From positions 1,077,757 through 1,141,756 of the forward strand of contig NZ_OY763408.1 of NCBI RefSeq assembly GCF_963667405.1: DNA of 64,000 bases, written 5' to 3'. The stretch comes from an uncultured Sphaerochaeta sp. (GTDB taxonomy: Bacteria > Spirochaetota > Spirochaetia > Sphaerochaetales > Sphaerochaetaceae). This document shows, piece after piece, positions 34,902 through 42,531 of this stretch; within the stretch, counting starts at the first letter, position 1; the number at the start of each line of letters is the position of its first letter. A program made the translations under genes and the position numbers. The notes beneath the pieces were generated by a model. That model saw nothing but the letters and a program-made list of their open reading frames with translations. It ran no database searches and was not told the DNA's origin.

Positions 34902-34935
34902 GATATAATTGTTTACCTCTATTTAATTATATCAT
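34900..34935 (-). promoter_or_regulatory. Hairpin that covers the transposase start codon
   Basis: On the minus strand ATGATATAATT (34935-34925) pairs perfectly with AATTATATCAT (34910-34900). The last arm contains AT of the start codon, and the loop contains TAGAGGTAAAC, the likely ribosome site. Confidence 0.6.
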
Positions 34936-34939
34936 ATCT

Positions 34940-34968
34940 ATATTATTTTGATACTATAAAATGTACAA
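34940..34968 (-). promoter_or_regulatory. Transposase promoter
   Basis: Minus strand TTGTAC (34968-34963), 17-bp spacer, TAATAT (34945-34940). The expected start of transcription falls at the outer edge of the start-codon hairpin. Confidence 0.6.
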
Positions 34969-35055
34969 AAAAGAAGGCAACACATAGCCGAAGCCACATA
35001 TTGCCTTGCTGTTTTGGTCTCACAAGAATGTCATTTTGCTAACTTAATGACATTG

Positions 35056-35065
35056 GGGGAAACCC
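35056..35065. repeat. Right copy of the 10-bp target-site duplication
   Basis: GGGGAAACCC, identical to 33316-33325. The CTCTCC that follows belongs to the right arm of the interrupted terminator. Confidence 0.85.
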
Positions 35066-35097
35066 TCTCCTTCTCCAGCAAACCGAACAGCAATTCC

Positions 35098-36447
35098 TTA
35101 TTTCACATAGGGAATTGCATAGGGTCCATCACTGAGCCAGACAATCTTGAGGTCTTTCTTTCCCTCAAGCTTTCTGATGTGCTCGATGGTTGCAAGCACC
35201 ACCTTGCTGAAATCCTCATCTTTACAGAATGCTTGAGCATCCACACCCGGCAATCCGTTGGTCTGCATGCCCTTCAGCTGTGGTGCATAGTAGAAGTAGT
35301 GGTCAAGCGGAATCTTGTCAAAGAGGGAAGCCCACTTCTGCACCTGCCACTGGTCGGGAATGAACGGCCAGTCCTTGCTGTGCAACACCCGAACCAGCTC
35401 TTCGCTGCTGGTGAGGGCAAGCAGGGCAAGCACGGTCTTGTACATGACCGAACCGATGATATCCTTCTTGTCGGTGAAGTTGGCGATACTGATCAGATAC
35501 CCGTCCTTCTTCAGTGCCCCGATGGCTGCAAAGCCTGCCTTGGCAGTCTGGTAGTGGTTGATACCGACAAACCCCCCGTGGGTGATGACGATGTCAGCCT
35601 CCTCGGCCACCGGTATCTTTGCATAGCCCTTGACCATCTCGAAGGCCGCAAGGTGAGCCGCTTCCAGGTCCCCTGCATAGACGCCGGTGATGGCGAACTT
35701 GTGGTCGAGGGTCACATTGATGATGAAGTCCACACCGGCCATCTTGGCAAATGCAAGCGACTCCTCATGTACGGGGTTTCCTTCCAGATTCAGGTCACGG
35801 GAATCTGCATGCCCCATGAGGTTTGCACCATGGAAAAGGAAGGTGCCGTGTTCACTGATCAGGCCGGGGCAGACGGATTTGCGTCCGCCGCTCACTCCTG
35901 CCATGAAGTGGCTCTCCACCAGTCCGGTAAGGATCTTCAGGTCTGCATTGACGTACAGACTGTTGATCTTCACTTCGCTGCCGCGCTCGGTCTTCCCCAG
36001 GAAGGTCAGGTTCGCATCATCCTTGCAGTCATGGTTGATGACCTCAATGTTGTTTGCGAATACCCAGGGATCGATGATTTTGTCAATCTCTTCTGCGGTC
36101 ATCGGGCGGTGGGTTCCTGTTGCAATGAGTACCTTCAGGTTATCTGCCCGATATCCGACGGAAAGCAACGTCTGCAGGAGGGGAACAAGAATATTGCCCT
36201 CACCCTTGTAGGGGACGGGTCGGGTGTTGTCAGAGATGACGATGACTGCGTGTGCGTCTGCATTCTTTGCCAGCTTCTCTTTTGCAATCTCAGAGAGAGG
36301 CTTGCTTTTGATAGGATGTGCCAGTGCTTGCTCGACCGCTTTTGCAGGATCTGGGAGGGCAGGCGGTGCCTGCATTGCATAGCAAACAGTGGAATCGGGA
36401 AGTTGAAGATCCTTGTGCGCTGGATCTATGGGATTGTGTACATACAT
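35098..36447 (-). CDS. LarA-family nickel-dependent hydroxyacid racemase/epimerase
   Basis: 449 residues of the DUF2088/LarA fold. SDNTRPVP, ATGTHRPMT and GGRKSVCPGLIS are family marks. His113, His180, Lys190 and His206 fall at the spacing of the H108, H174, K184 and H200 residues of lactate racemase, which hold the nickel-pincer cofactor and catalyse. Homologues act on lactate, malate or C2 of sugar acids. Context (KdgT permease upstream; tetronate kinase and PdxA-like genes convergent) suggests a C2 epimerase of a sugar acid. AGGAGG precedes the start. No larB/C/E maturation genes are in the window. Confidence 0.85.
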   Translation of the reverse strand: MYVHNPIDPAHKDLQLPDSTVCYAMQAPPALPDPAKAVEQALAHPIKSKPLSEIAKEKLAKNADAHAVIVISDNTRPVPYKGEGNILVPLLQTLLSVGYRADNLKVLIATGTHRPMTAEEIDKIIDPWVFANNIEVINHDCKDDANLTFLGKTERGSEVKINSLYVNADLKILTGLVESHFMAGVSGGRKSVCPGLISEHGTFLFHGANLMGHADSRDLNLEGNPVHEESLAFAKMAGVDFIINVTLDHKFAITGVYAGDLEAAHLAAFEMVKGYAKIPVAEEADIVITHGGFVGINHYQTAKAGFAAIGALKKDGYLISIANFTDKKDIIGSVMYKTVLALLALTSSEELVRVLHSKDWPFIPDQWQVQKWASLFDKIPLDHYFYYAPQLKGMQTNGLPGVDAQAFCKDEDFSKVVLATIEHIRKLEGKKDLKIVWLSDGPYAIPYVK

Positions 36448-36464
36448 AGGTGCCTCCTGATATT

Positions 36465-36492
36465 CAAAAAAGAGACGAGCTTGGCTCGTCTC
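36465..36492 (-). terminator. Terminator between the KdgT-type permease and larA-like genes
   Basis: A 10-bp perfect stem (AGAGACGAGC at 36471-36480 and its complement at 36483-36492) with a short loop. On the minus strand it is followed by TTTTTT. It comes after the permease gene and before the larA-like ribosome site, so it should reduce read-through. Confidence 0.8.
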
Positions 36493-36503
36493 TCATCCGA
36501 AGA

Positions 36504-36513
36504 TTGTATACAA
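36504..36513. promoter_or_regulatory. Palindrome TTGTATACAA between permease and larA-like genes
   Basis: A perfect 10-bp palindrome that resembles TGTATACA in the permease leader (37644-37651). It may be a common operator. The regulator is not in the window. Confidence 0.4.
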
Positions 36514-36529
36514 AACGAGTACCCTCAGC

Positions 36530-37555
36530 TTATAGCTGTTGTCCCTTTGCGTCAACGGCTACGGCTGCATTGGCACTCTCGTTCACCAGGCCGCGCTTGA
36601 CCTCCCAGCGGTAGAAGAAGTCTACCAGGAAGGGAACCAGAATGGCTGTGACAATGATGGATGCAGCAACCTGGACAGTCGCTTTCTCAGCAAACGGCAA
36701 CCAGGAAGGATCTACTGCAGCAATGGCTGCAGGGGTTGCGATGGAGTTGCCTGCACTGGTTCCGATGGCAGCACCAACAGCAGAGGTCCTTCTGGTCTTC
36801 TTGGGTACCAACCACTTGTAGATGAAGTAGGAGGGAACACCGGTGATGATGAGGGTCATCAGACCGAGGATGACACCCGGGATACCTGCTTGGATGATGG
36901 TCTGGAAACTCAGGCCTGCACCAAGGGGGAAGGAGAAGGTGAAGATGGCGATGAACATACCGGGCTTGAGGAAGTCGCGGAATTTCTCGTCAAGATTTCC
37001 AAGAATCATGCCCGCGATGATCGGTACGATGACGGCCACAAGGCTCATGAGGGGAATGGTTGCAACGCCTGCGATACCCATGAACATCATCTCGAAGAAC
37101 GGTCCGTCGTTCGAACTGATGACGGCAATTGCGCCAACGTCAGATTCATCACCATATTTGGAAGCAAGAGCTGTATAGAGTCCGCCGTTGGAGTTGGACA
37201 TGGCGGAAATCATGGCAAGGGGAGTTACTCCGAGCAGTGCGCCGCCGGGTCCTGCCACTTTGGCAAAAAGCACGCCCAGAATGAGGCCGAAGAAGACCTT
37301 GCTGGAGTTGAGTACCACACCTTTGTACAGCGAAATACCGGCTGTGCGGAGGTTGATCTGGGCGCCACTGCAGAAGAAGAGCAGTGCAATGAGGGTCAAT
37401 GCACCAGTCTTGAAGAACGCAGTGGTGAAACTGCCGATGCTCAGTGCTCCGGGGAAGAACGTGTTGAATATCACACCGAGAACCAAAGGGACCACCATCA
37501 TGCCGCCAGGAATCTTGTTGATCGTGTCAAAAATCGGTACTTTTCCCATCTTCAT
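36530..37555 (-). CDS. 2-keto-3-deoxygluconate permease (KdgT family)
   Basis: 341 residues with about 10 membrane helices. VPIFDTINKIPGGMMVVPL at the start, LTLIALLFFCSGAQINLR, TPLAMISAMSNSNGGLYTAL and GTSAGNSIATPAAIAAVDP are the family pattern. The start at 37555 has AAGGAG before it; a Met 30 nt upstream lacks one. Classic KdgT takes up 2-keto-3-deoxygluconate, but here its partner is a LarA-like epimerase and tetronate enzymes lie across the IS. Its real substrate is likely a sugar acid, possibly four-carbon. Confidence 0.88.
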   Translation of the reverse strand: MKMGKVPIFDTINKIPGGMMVVPLVLGVIFNTFFPGALSIGSFTTAFFKTGALTLIALLFFCSGAQINLRTAGISLYKGVVLNSSKVFFGLILGVLFAKVAGPGGALLGVTPLAMISAMSNSNGGLYTALASKYGDESDVGAIAVISSNDGPFFEMMFMGIAGVATIPLMSLVAVIVPIIAGMILGNLDEKFRDFLKPGMFIAIFTFSFPLGAGLSFQTIIQAGIPGVILGLMTLIITGVPSYFIYKWLVPKKTRRTSAVGAAIGTSAGNSIATPAAIAAVDPSWLPFAEKATVQVAASIIVTAILVPFLVDFFYRWEVKRGLVNESANAAVAVDAKGQQL

Positions 37556-37599
37556 GTAATTATTCTCCTTTTTCTGTGTCTTCATGACATCATTTACTA

Positions 37600-37628
37600 A
37601 ACCTTATCACGAGCCGTTGGAATGTCAA
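37600..37628 (-). promoter_or_regulatory. Predicted promoter of the KdgT-type permease
   Basis: Minus strand TTGACA (37628-37623), 17-bp spacer, TAAGGT (37605-37600). Upstream of the -35 is the palindrome TGTATACA (37644-37651), followed by TGTACA. Confidence 0.55.
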
Positions 37629-37643
37629 ACAAAATTGTGGTTA

Positions 37644-37651
37644 TGTATACA
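37644..37651. promoter_or_regulatory. Palindrome TGTATACA upstream of the permease promoter
   Basis: Perfect 8-bp palindrome just upstream of the -35 of the permease promoter. It matches the core of TTGTATACAA found before the larA-like gene. Confidence 0.35.
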
Positions 37652-37710
37652 AAAATCTGTACACAATCACAAACCTTTGACAAACCGACAGGAATTGGTA
37701 GTATGAGCGT

Positions 37711-38142
37711 ATGCACACGAAACGCTTTGCCTTGCTGTCCCTGTTGCTTTGCCTGCTCGTATTGCCCTTGGCGGCCGATGTGCAGAGTGCTTTCTCCTAT
37801 CTCCTTCCGCTTGACACCACCATCGGACATGTGGTGGACCCAGCAGAGGGAAGTGTCGAACTGCTTACCTCCCAGGCTCTGCAGTCATCATATGATCTTG
37901 CCTGGCTGGATCGGTATGTGCCGGTGGAGTTGCACCAGAGTTTTGTCTATACCTATGACCAAGTGCTCTCATCGCTGCTTCCTTGCAAGCAGGTGCTCAT
38001 AGGGGAGGCAACGCTTCGCGGGTCTCTCTATGAGGTTCGCTTCCGCATTCTCTCAGACACGGCTGCCACCGGTTCCTGTGTCTGGTATCTGGAGGAACAT
38101 GGCAGGATGTTCCTTCTCTCCCTTACTCTTGACCGACCATAA
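37711..38142 (+). CDS. Small exported protein of unknown function
   Basis: 143 residues with a signal peptide (MHTKRFALLSLLLCLLVLPLAADV; cleavage about residue 22). The mature part is about 120 residues, with two cysteines that could form a disulfide. No family is recognised. The ribosome site is weak. It lies alone between the divergent permease and the iron-type ABC operon, which has its own promoter. Confidence 0.55.
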   Translation: MHTKRFALLSLLLCLLVLPLAADVQSAFSYLLPLDTTIGHVVDPAEGSVELLTSQALQSSYDLAWLDRYVPVELHQSFVYTYDQVLSSLLPCKQVLIGEATLRGSLYEVRFRILSDTAATGSCVWYLEEHGRMFLLSLTLDRP

Positions 38143-38189
38143 CTTCTCATTCGTCAACGATTTTGCCTCGCGATAGCCAAAACCTTGTC

Positions 38190-38217
38190 TTGCCCCTCCC
38201 CAAATCAATGGTAGAAT
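38190..38217 (+). promoter_or_regulatory. Predicted promoter of the iron-type ABC operon
   Basis: TTGCCC (38190-38195), 16-bp spacer ending in TGG, then TAGAAT (38212-38217): an extended -10 promoter 39 bp before the first gene. Confidence 0.5.
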
Positions 38218-38255
38218 GAAATGACACCTATCATGATATTCAACAGGAGGTTTGC

Positions 38256-39281
38256 ATGAAACAGTGGTTAGTGATTCTTATGGTCCTCTTGACGGTTCTC
38301 AGTCCGGTCATCGCCCAAGGCTCAAAAGAAGACGGACAGGCTGCGAAGGAACTGGTGGTGTACGCCAGTGTGGATGAGGCGAATGCGGTGAAGATCCTCG
38401 ATGCCTTCACCAAGGATACCGCCATCAAGACAAGTTTTGTCCAGCTTTCCAGTGGCCCGGCCCTTACCAGGATCCAGGCCGAGAGTGGCAGACCCCAGGC
38501 AGATGTATGGCTTGGTGCTCCCAGTGACAACCATGTCATCGCAAAGAAAGAAGGCTTGACGGTTCCCTACAAAGGTCCCGCTTTCGAAGCATTGGGTGCA
38601 GAGTTCAAGGATAGTGAAGGCTATTGGAGAGGGTTCTACATGAATCCGCTCTGCTTTGGTGTCAATACCACGGCCCTTGCAAAGGCTGGGGCAAAGGTTC
38701 CCACCAGTTGGGCTGACCTGCTCAAGCCTGAGTACAGGAACCTGATCCAGGTACCGACTCCGCAGGCGAGCGGCACGGCAACCACCATGGTCTACAGCCT
38801 CATCGAGATCATGGGTGAAGACGAGGCCTTTGCCTACATGGCCAAGCTCAACGCCAACATCCAGACCTACACCTCAAGCGGCACCGGCCCCTCCAAGGGC
38901 GTGAATGTCGGTGATGCTGCCATCGGCATCCAGTTCTCTCCCGCTTTCTTCCAGATGAAGGCCAACGGCCAGCCCATCGAGATTGTCTTCCCTTCCGAAG
39001 GCTTTGGCTTTGAGTTCCCCGCCGCTTCCATTCTCAAGGGAGCTAAGAATTATGAGGCTGCAAAAATCTTCATGGAGTGGTTGGTCAGCAAGAAGGGACA
39101 GGATGTCCTGAAGTCAACCGGAACCTACTTCTATCCGGTCATCGACGATGCAGAGATCGATCCTGTCATGCCCGCTTTCTCAACCCTTGATGTGGTGGGA
39201 GTCGATCTTTCCTACTACAGCAGCCGCAAGGCTGAACTGGTGGAGCGCTGGGTAAGCGAAGTGCTTTCAGCCAAGAAGTAA
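38256..39281 (+). CDS. ABC transporter substrate-binding protein, Fe(III)/AfuA type
   Basis: 341 residues. Signal peptide about 1-21 (VIAQG), with the mature N-terminus GSKEDGQ. LVVYASVDEANAVKILDAF opens a FbpA/AfuA-type binding fold, and ADVWLGAPSDNHVIAKKEGL and TWADLLKPEYRNLIQVPTP-like segments support it. The family binds ferric iron or related ions, sometimes hexose-phosphates or thiamine. CAGGAGG lies before the start. A stem-loop separates it from the permease gene, which would favour excess binding protein. Confidence 0.82.
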   Translation: MKQWLVILMVLLTVLSPVIAQGSKEDGQAAKELVVYASVDEANAVKILDAFTKDTAIKTSFVQLSSGPALTRIQAESGRPQADVWLGAPSDNHVIAKKEGLTVPYKGPAFEALGAEFKDSEGYWRGFYMNPLCFGVNTTALAKAGAKVPTSWADLLKPEYRNLIQVPTPQASGTATTMVYSLIEIMGEDEAFAYMAKLNANIQTYTSSGTGPSKGVNVGDAAIGIQFSPAFFQMKANGQPIEIVFPSEGFGFEFPAASILKGAKNYEAAKIFMEWLVSKKGQDVLKSTGTYFYPVIDDAEIDPVMPAFSTLDVVGVDLSYYSSRKAELVERWVSEVLSAKK

Positions 39282-39294
39282 CGCTGCTTTTTTC

Positions 39295-39321
39295 ATCTCC
39301 GGCAGTACTCCTGCCGGAGAT
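39295..39321 (+). ncRNA. Intercistronic stem-loop after the binding protein
   Basis: ATCTCCGGCAG (39295-39305), TACTC loop, and the exact complement (39311-39321). No T-run. This is an mRNA element that probably protects or attenuates, not a separate RNA gene. Confidence 0.6.
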
Positions 39322-39344
39322 TCCTCAGTATCTACGAGGTCCTC

Positions 39345-41036
39345 ATGAAACAACGCATCATAGCCTCATGGCACAACTTCATCCAATTGAGCAAGGACCC
39401 GCTGTTGTTGGGTGTCATTCTTTTGTTGCTCCTCTCCCTGGTTCTCTTCATCATCTACCCCTTGTACAAGGTAGTGGTTGTCAGCTTCCAGGTGAATGGG
39501 GCCTTCTCATTCAGGAATTTCACCGATGTATTGACCTACTCGAACGGTTACTATCTCAAAGCGCTCTTCAATTCGCTTTGGATGGGTGTGGCTACCGCTG
39601 TATTGGGTACTCTCATAGCTTATATCTTTGCCTATTCGCTGACTCGGGCCAACATCCCCGGGCGCCGATTCTTCAATCTGATCGCCACCATCCCGATCAT
39701 CAGCCCCCCTTTCATCGGGGCTCTGGCCGTCATCATGCTCTTCGGTCGGAACGGATTCGTCAGTTCCACGTTGCTGGGCATGCAGGACGCCAATGCCTAC
39801 GGGGCGAAAGGGTTGCTGTTTGCCCAGGTGCTGACCTTTTTCCCGGTTGCCTACATCACCTTGCGAGGTGTGCTCGAATCCATCAGTCCAACCCTTGAGG
39901 ATGCTGCCATGGATCTGGGAGGCAACAGGTTCACCATCTTTCGCAAGGTCACCCTGCCTCTTTCCATTCCCGGGATTGCCTCTTCCATGCTCGTACTCTT
40001 TGTAGAGTCGCTTGCCGACTTCGGCAATCCCTTGGTGCTTGCAGGAGCTCAGTTTCCCATCCTTTCGGTGCAGGCCTACCTGGAGATTACCGGAATGGGC
40101 AACTTCGCCAAGGGCGCAGCGCTTGCCTTCATCCTGCTCGTTCCCTCTGTTTCGGCCTACATCCTCCAAAAGTATTGGGTGAGCAAGAAACAGTATGTGA
40201 CGGTTACCGGAAAACCCACGCAATCGAGCAACGATGTGGTCAGTGCCAAGGCCCGGTGGATTCTTTTCGGGGTCTGCTGCCTGATAGCCTTTTTCATCAT
40301 TCTTGTCTATGCAAGCATCGTCTTTGGGGCTTTTGCTGAATCGTGGGGCAATAGTTACGCGCTTACCCTTCAGAACTTCGTCTATGTCTGGCGTGTTGGT
40401 TTTGAATCGGTGCTCGATACCCTCGCAATTGCAGGACTGTCCACTCCGATGGCAGGAATCCTGGGTATGATCATCGCCTTTTTGGTAGTTCGCAAGAAGT
40501 TCTGGGGGAGGAAGTTCATGGAGTTTTCGTCCATGCTCAGCTTCGCTTTGCCTGGTACCGTGGTTGGCATCGGATATATTCTGGCTTTCAACAAGCATCC
40601 GCTCTATCTGACCGGGACGCTGTTGATCCTGTTGCTGAACTTCATCTTCCGCTACATCCCGGTCGGGGTGCAGGGAGGCGTGGCCGTGCTCAAGCAGATA
40701 GATCCTTCCATAGAGGAAGCTGCCATCGATCTGGGGGCTGACAGCAACAAGACGTTCCAGCGGGTGACCTTGCCTTTGATGGTTCCTGCTTTCTTCAGCT
40801 CCCTCATTTTCAGTTTTGTGCGGAGCATGACTGCCATCAGTGCAGCCATCTTCCTGGTATCGGCACGGTGGAAACTCATGACCGTCCAGATCATGAGCCA
40901 GGTGGAGAGCGGGCGCATCGGAGCGGCGGCAGCCTTCAGCCTGATTCTCGTGGCCATCATCCTGGTAGCCATGGCGGTCATCAAACTGATCCTGCGGCTG
41001 AAGTATCATACCACCAGTTCAATTCTCTCACAGTAG
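39345..41036 (+). CDS. Two-domain ABC transporter permease, Fe(III) type
   Basis: 563 residues; two fused copies of a binding-protein-dependent permease domain, each with about six helices. The EAA loops are LEDAAMDLGGNRFTIFRKV near residue 185 and IEEAAIDLGADSNKTFQRVT near residue 455, both contacting the ATPase. This fused layout is typical of FbpB/AfuB-type permeases. It follows the binding-protein gene and precedes the ATPase by 9 bp, so one operon makes the full importer. Confidence 0.88.
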   Translation: MKQRIIASWHNFIQLSKDPLLLGVILLLLLSLVLFIIYPLYKVVVVSFQVNGAFSFRNFTDVLTYSNGYYLKALFNSLWMGVATAVLGTLIAYIFAYSLTRANIPGRRFFNLIATIPIISPPFIGALAVIMLFGRNGFVSSTLLGMQDANAYGAKGLLFAQVLTFFPVAYITLRGVLESISPTLEDAAMDLGGNRFTIFRKVTLPLSIPGIASSMLVLFVESLADFGNPLVLAGAQFPILSVQAYLEITGMGNFAKGAALAFILLVPSVSAYILQKYWVSKKQYVTVTGKPTQSSNDVVSAKARWILFGVCCLIAFFIILVYASIVFGAFAESWGNSYALTLQNFVYVWRVGFESVLDTLAIAGLSTPMAGILGMIIAFLVVRKKFWGRKFMEFSSMLSFALPGTVVGIGYILAFNKHPLYLTGTLLILLLNFIFRYIPVGVQGGVAVLKQIDPSIEEAAIDLGADSNKTFQRVTLPLMVPAFFSSLIFSFVRSMTAISAAIFLVSARWKLMTVQIMSQVESGRIGAAAAFSLILVAIILVAMAVIKLILRLKYHTTSSILSQ

Positions 41037-41045
41037 GAGCACAGC

Positions 41046-42128
41046 ATGAGCGTAACCTTAGTCAACGTAACCAAGATTTTCACCGACCAGGATGACAAGA
41101 GCAAGGAGTTCACTGCAGTCGATGATGTCAATATTGAGATAAAGGAAGGGGAGATGGTTACCTTCCTCGGTCCCTCCGGCTGTGGCAAGACCACCACGCT
41201 CAGGATCATCAGCGGGTTTGAGAAGCAGACCAAGGGTAATGTGTTCATTGATGGGACTCTGGTCAATGACCTGCCTGCCAACAAGCGCAACTCCTCGATG
41301 GTCTTCCAGTCCTATGCCATCTTTCCCCACCTGACGGTGGAACAGAACATAGGGTTTGGGCTTGAACTGAAGGGGATGAAGAAGAGCGAGATCAAGAGTG
41401 AGGTTGATGTGATCATGCGGACCATGGGGCTTTCCGCCCTTGGATCCCGACAGCCCAGCCAACTCTCAGGCGGCCAGCAGCAGCGCGTAGCGCTTGCCAG
41501 GGCGATAGTCACCAAGCCGCGAGTCCTGCTGTTCGATGAACCGCTGTCCAACCTTGATGCAAAACTCAGGGACCAGATGCGGACGGAGATCAGGAGAATC
41601 CAGCAACAGTTTGGGATTACCAGCATCTATGTGACGCATGATCAGGATGAGGCGATGACGGTCAGCGACCGCATCATGGTCATGGACAAGGGCAAAATCC
41701 AACAGATCGGCACCCCGTTTGAGATTTACAGCAGGCCGACCAATCACTTTGTGGCCGATTTCATCGGAAGAGCGAACTTCTTCCCTTGCATGGTGAAGCG
41801 CGTTGCCGACATGGTGGTTGTTGAGATAAACCAGAAACAGTACGAGTTTCCTTCGTTCAACAAGGACGTAAAGGCCGGCAAGCGGGCTACGGTGGTCATC
41901 CGCCCCGAGGGCTTGCATATCGAGAAACCCAATGAACAAGCCTTCTTCAACGGTACGGTAACCGAAGCGGTCTATCTGGGTGCAACGGTAGAGTATGAGA
42001 TCAAGGTGAAGGGACGCTCTGAGGTGATAGTGGCAATTTCCTATAATCCGGTGAAAGAGGGGTTGTACAGAGTAGGCGATGAGGTGGGAGTGAGTTTTGA
42101 ACCGATCAGTGCCCACGTAATTCTCTGA
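41046..42128 (+). CDS. ABC transporter ATPase, FbpC/PotA type
   Basis: 360 residues. Walker A GPSGCGKTT, signature LSGGQQQR, Walker B LLFDEPLSNLD, then the switch His in YVTHDQDEAM, followed by a C-terminal TOBE domain (about 245-355). It powers the importer encoded by the two previous genes, from which it is separated by 9 bp. AGGAG lies before its ATG. The operon's substrate is likely ferric iron by family. Confidence 0.92.
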   Translation: MSVTLVNVTKIFTDQDDKSKEFTAVDDVNIEIKEGEMVTFLGPSGCGKTTTLRIISGFEKQTKGNVFIDGTLVNDLPANKRNSSMVFQSYAIFPHLTVEQNIGFGLELKGMKKSEIKSEVDVIMRTMGLSALGSRQPSQLSGGQQQRVALARAIVTKPRVLLFDEPLSNLDAKLRDQMRTEIRRIQQQFGITSIYVTHDQDEAMTVSDRIMVMDKGKIQQIGTPFEIYSRPTNHFVADFIGRANFFPCMVKRVADMVVVEINQKQYEFPSFNKDVKAGKRATVVIRPEGLHIEKPNEQAFFNGTVTEAVYLGATVEYEIKVKGRSEVIVAISYNPVKEGLYRVGDEVGVSFEPISAHVIL

Positions 42129-42135
42129 GGACCTG

Positions 42136-42459
42136 TTATTCTTGCTTTGCTATGACCAGAATATAGTCAGCTTCCAGCTCATCATCCGGTGAGCTGGTTT
42201 GTTCTGCTTGCTTCGCGTAGGTCAGCAGAAGCGGAAGGTCTGCATCCAGTTCTTCCAGATTGAGGGTAACCGAGGTCTTTCGTGCCTTGACGGTGACTTG
42301 GATATGCTCCATATCCGCTTGGTCAAGCAGAGGTCCTTCCCACTCCTGGCCTTGTGGCTGGACTGCAGGAACCTTGCTGTACACGCCGCAGCCTGTACCA
42401 AAGAAGAGCAGAGATGCAAGTATGCACAGCAACGTGATCTGAGTCGCTCGTGTTCGCAT
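42136..42459 (-). CDS. Small predicted lipoprotein
   Basis: 107 residues. The signal peptide ends in FGTGC, a good lipobox with Cys24 as the first mature residue. The remainder is acidic and beta-rich with no recognised family. It is convergent with the ABC ATPase gene (7 bp apart) and follows the CDF-type gene by 72 bp. Function unknown. Confidence 0.65.
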   Translation of the reverse strand: MRTRATQITLLCILASLLFFGTGCGVYSKVPAVQPQGQEWEGPLLDQADMEHIQVTVKARKTSVTLNLEELDADLPLLLTYAKQAEQTSSPDDELEADYILVIAKQE

Positions 42460-42531
42460 ACCTTTCCCCTCCTTTCCCGGAACAGTCTTTTCACTTGGTA
42501 AAACACCAAACCGCTGAAAAGATTACAGCTC

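Larger units (their letters stand above)
33326..35055 (-). mobile_element. Complete IS4-family insertion sequence
   Basis: 1730 bp with perfect 16-bp terminal inverted repeats (CAATGTCATTAAGTTA at 33326-33341 and its complement at 35040-35055) and a 10-bp duplication GGGGAAACCC outside. One intact transposase occupies most of it. It lies between the convergent pdxA-like and larA-like genes, and coordinates include its terminator-like hairpin and start-site hairpin. The duplication length and GGG...CCC target fit IS4/IS231-type elements. Perfect ends suggest recent movement. Confidence 0.92.

Noticed and set aside
36539..37600. 353-codon frame opposite the KdgT-type permease
   Set aside because: Gly/Asp/His-rich translation typical of the complement of a membrane protein gene.
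39507..41009. 500-codon frame opposite the ABC permease
   Set aside because: Very charged, no domain, opposite a two-domain permease with both EAA loops.
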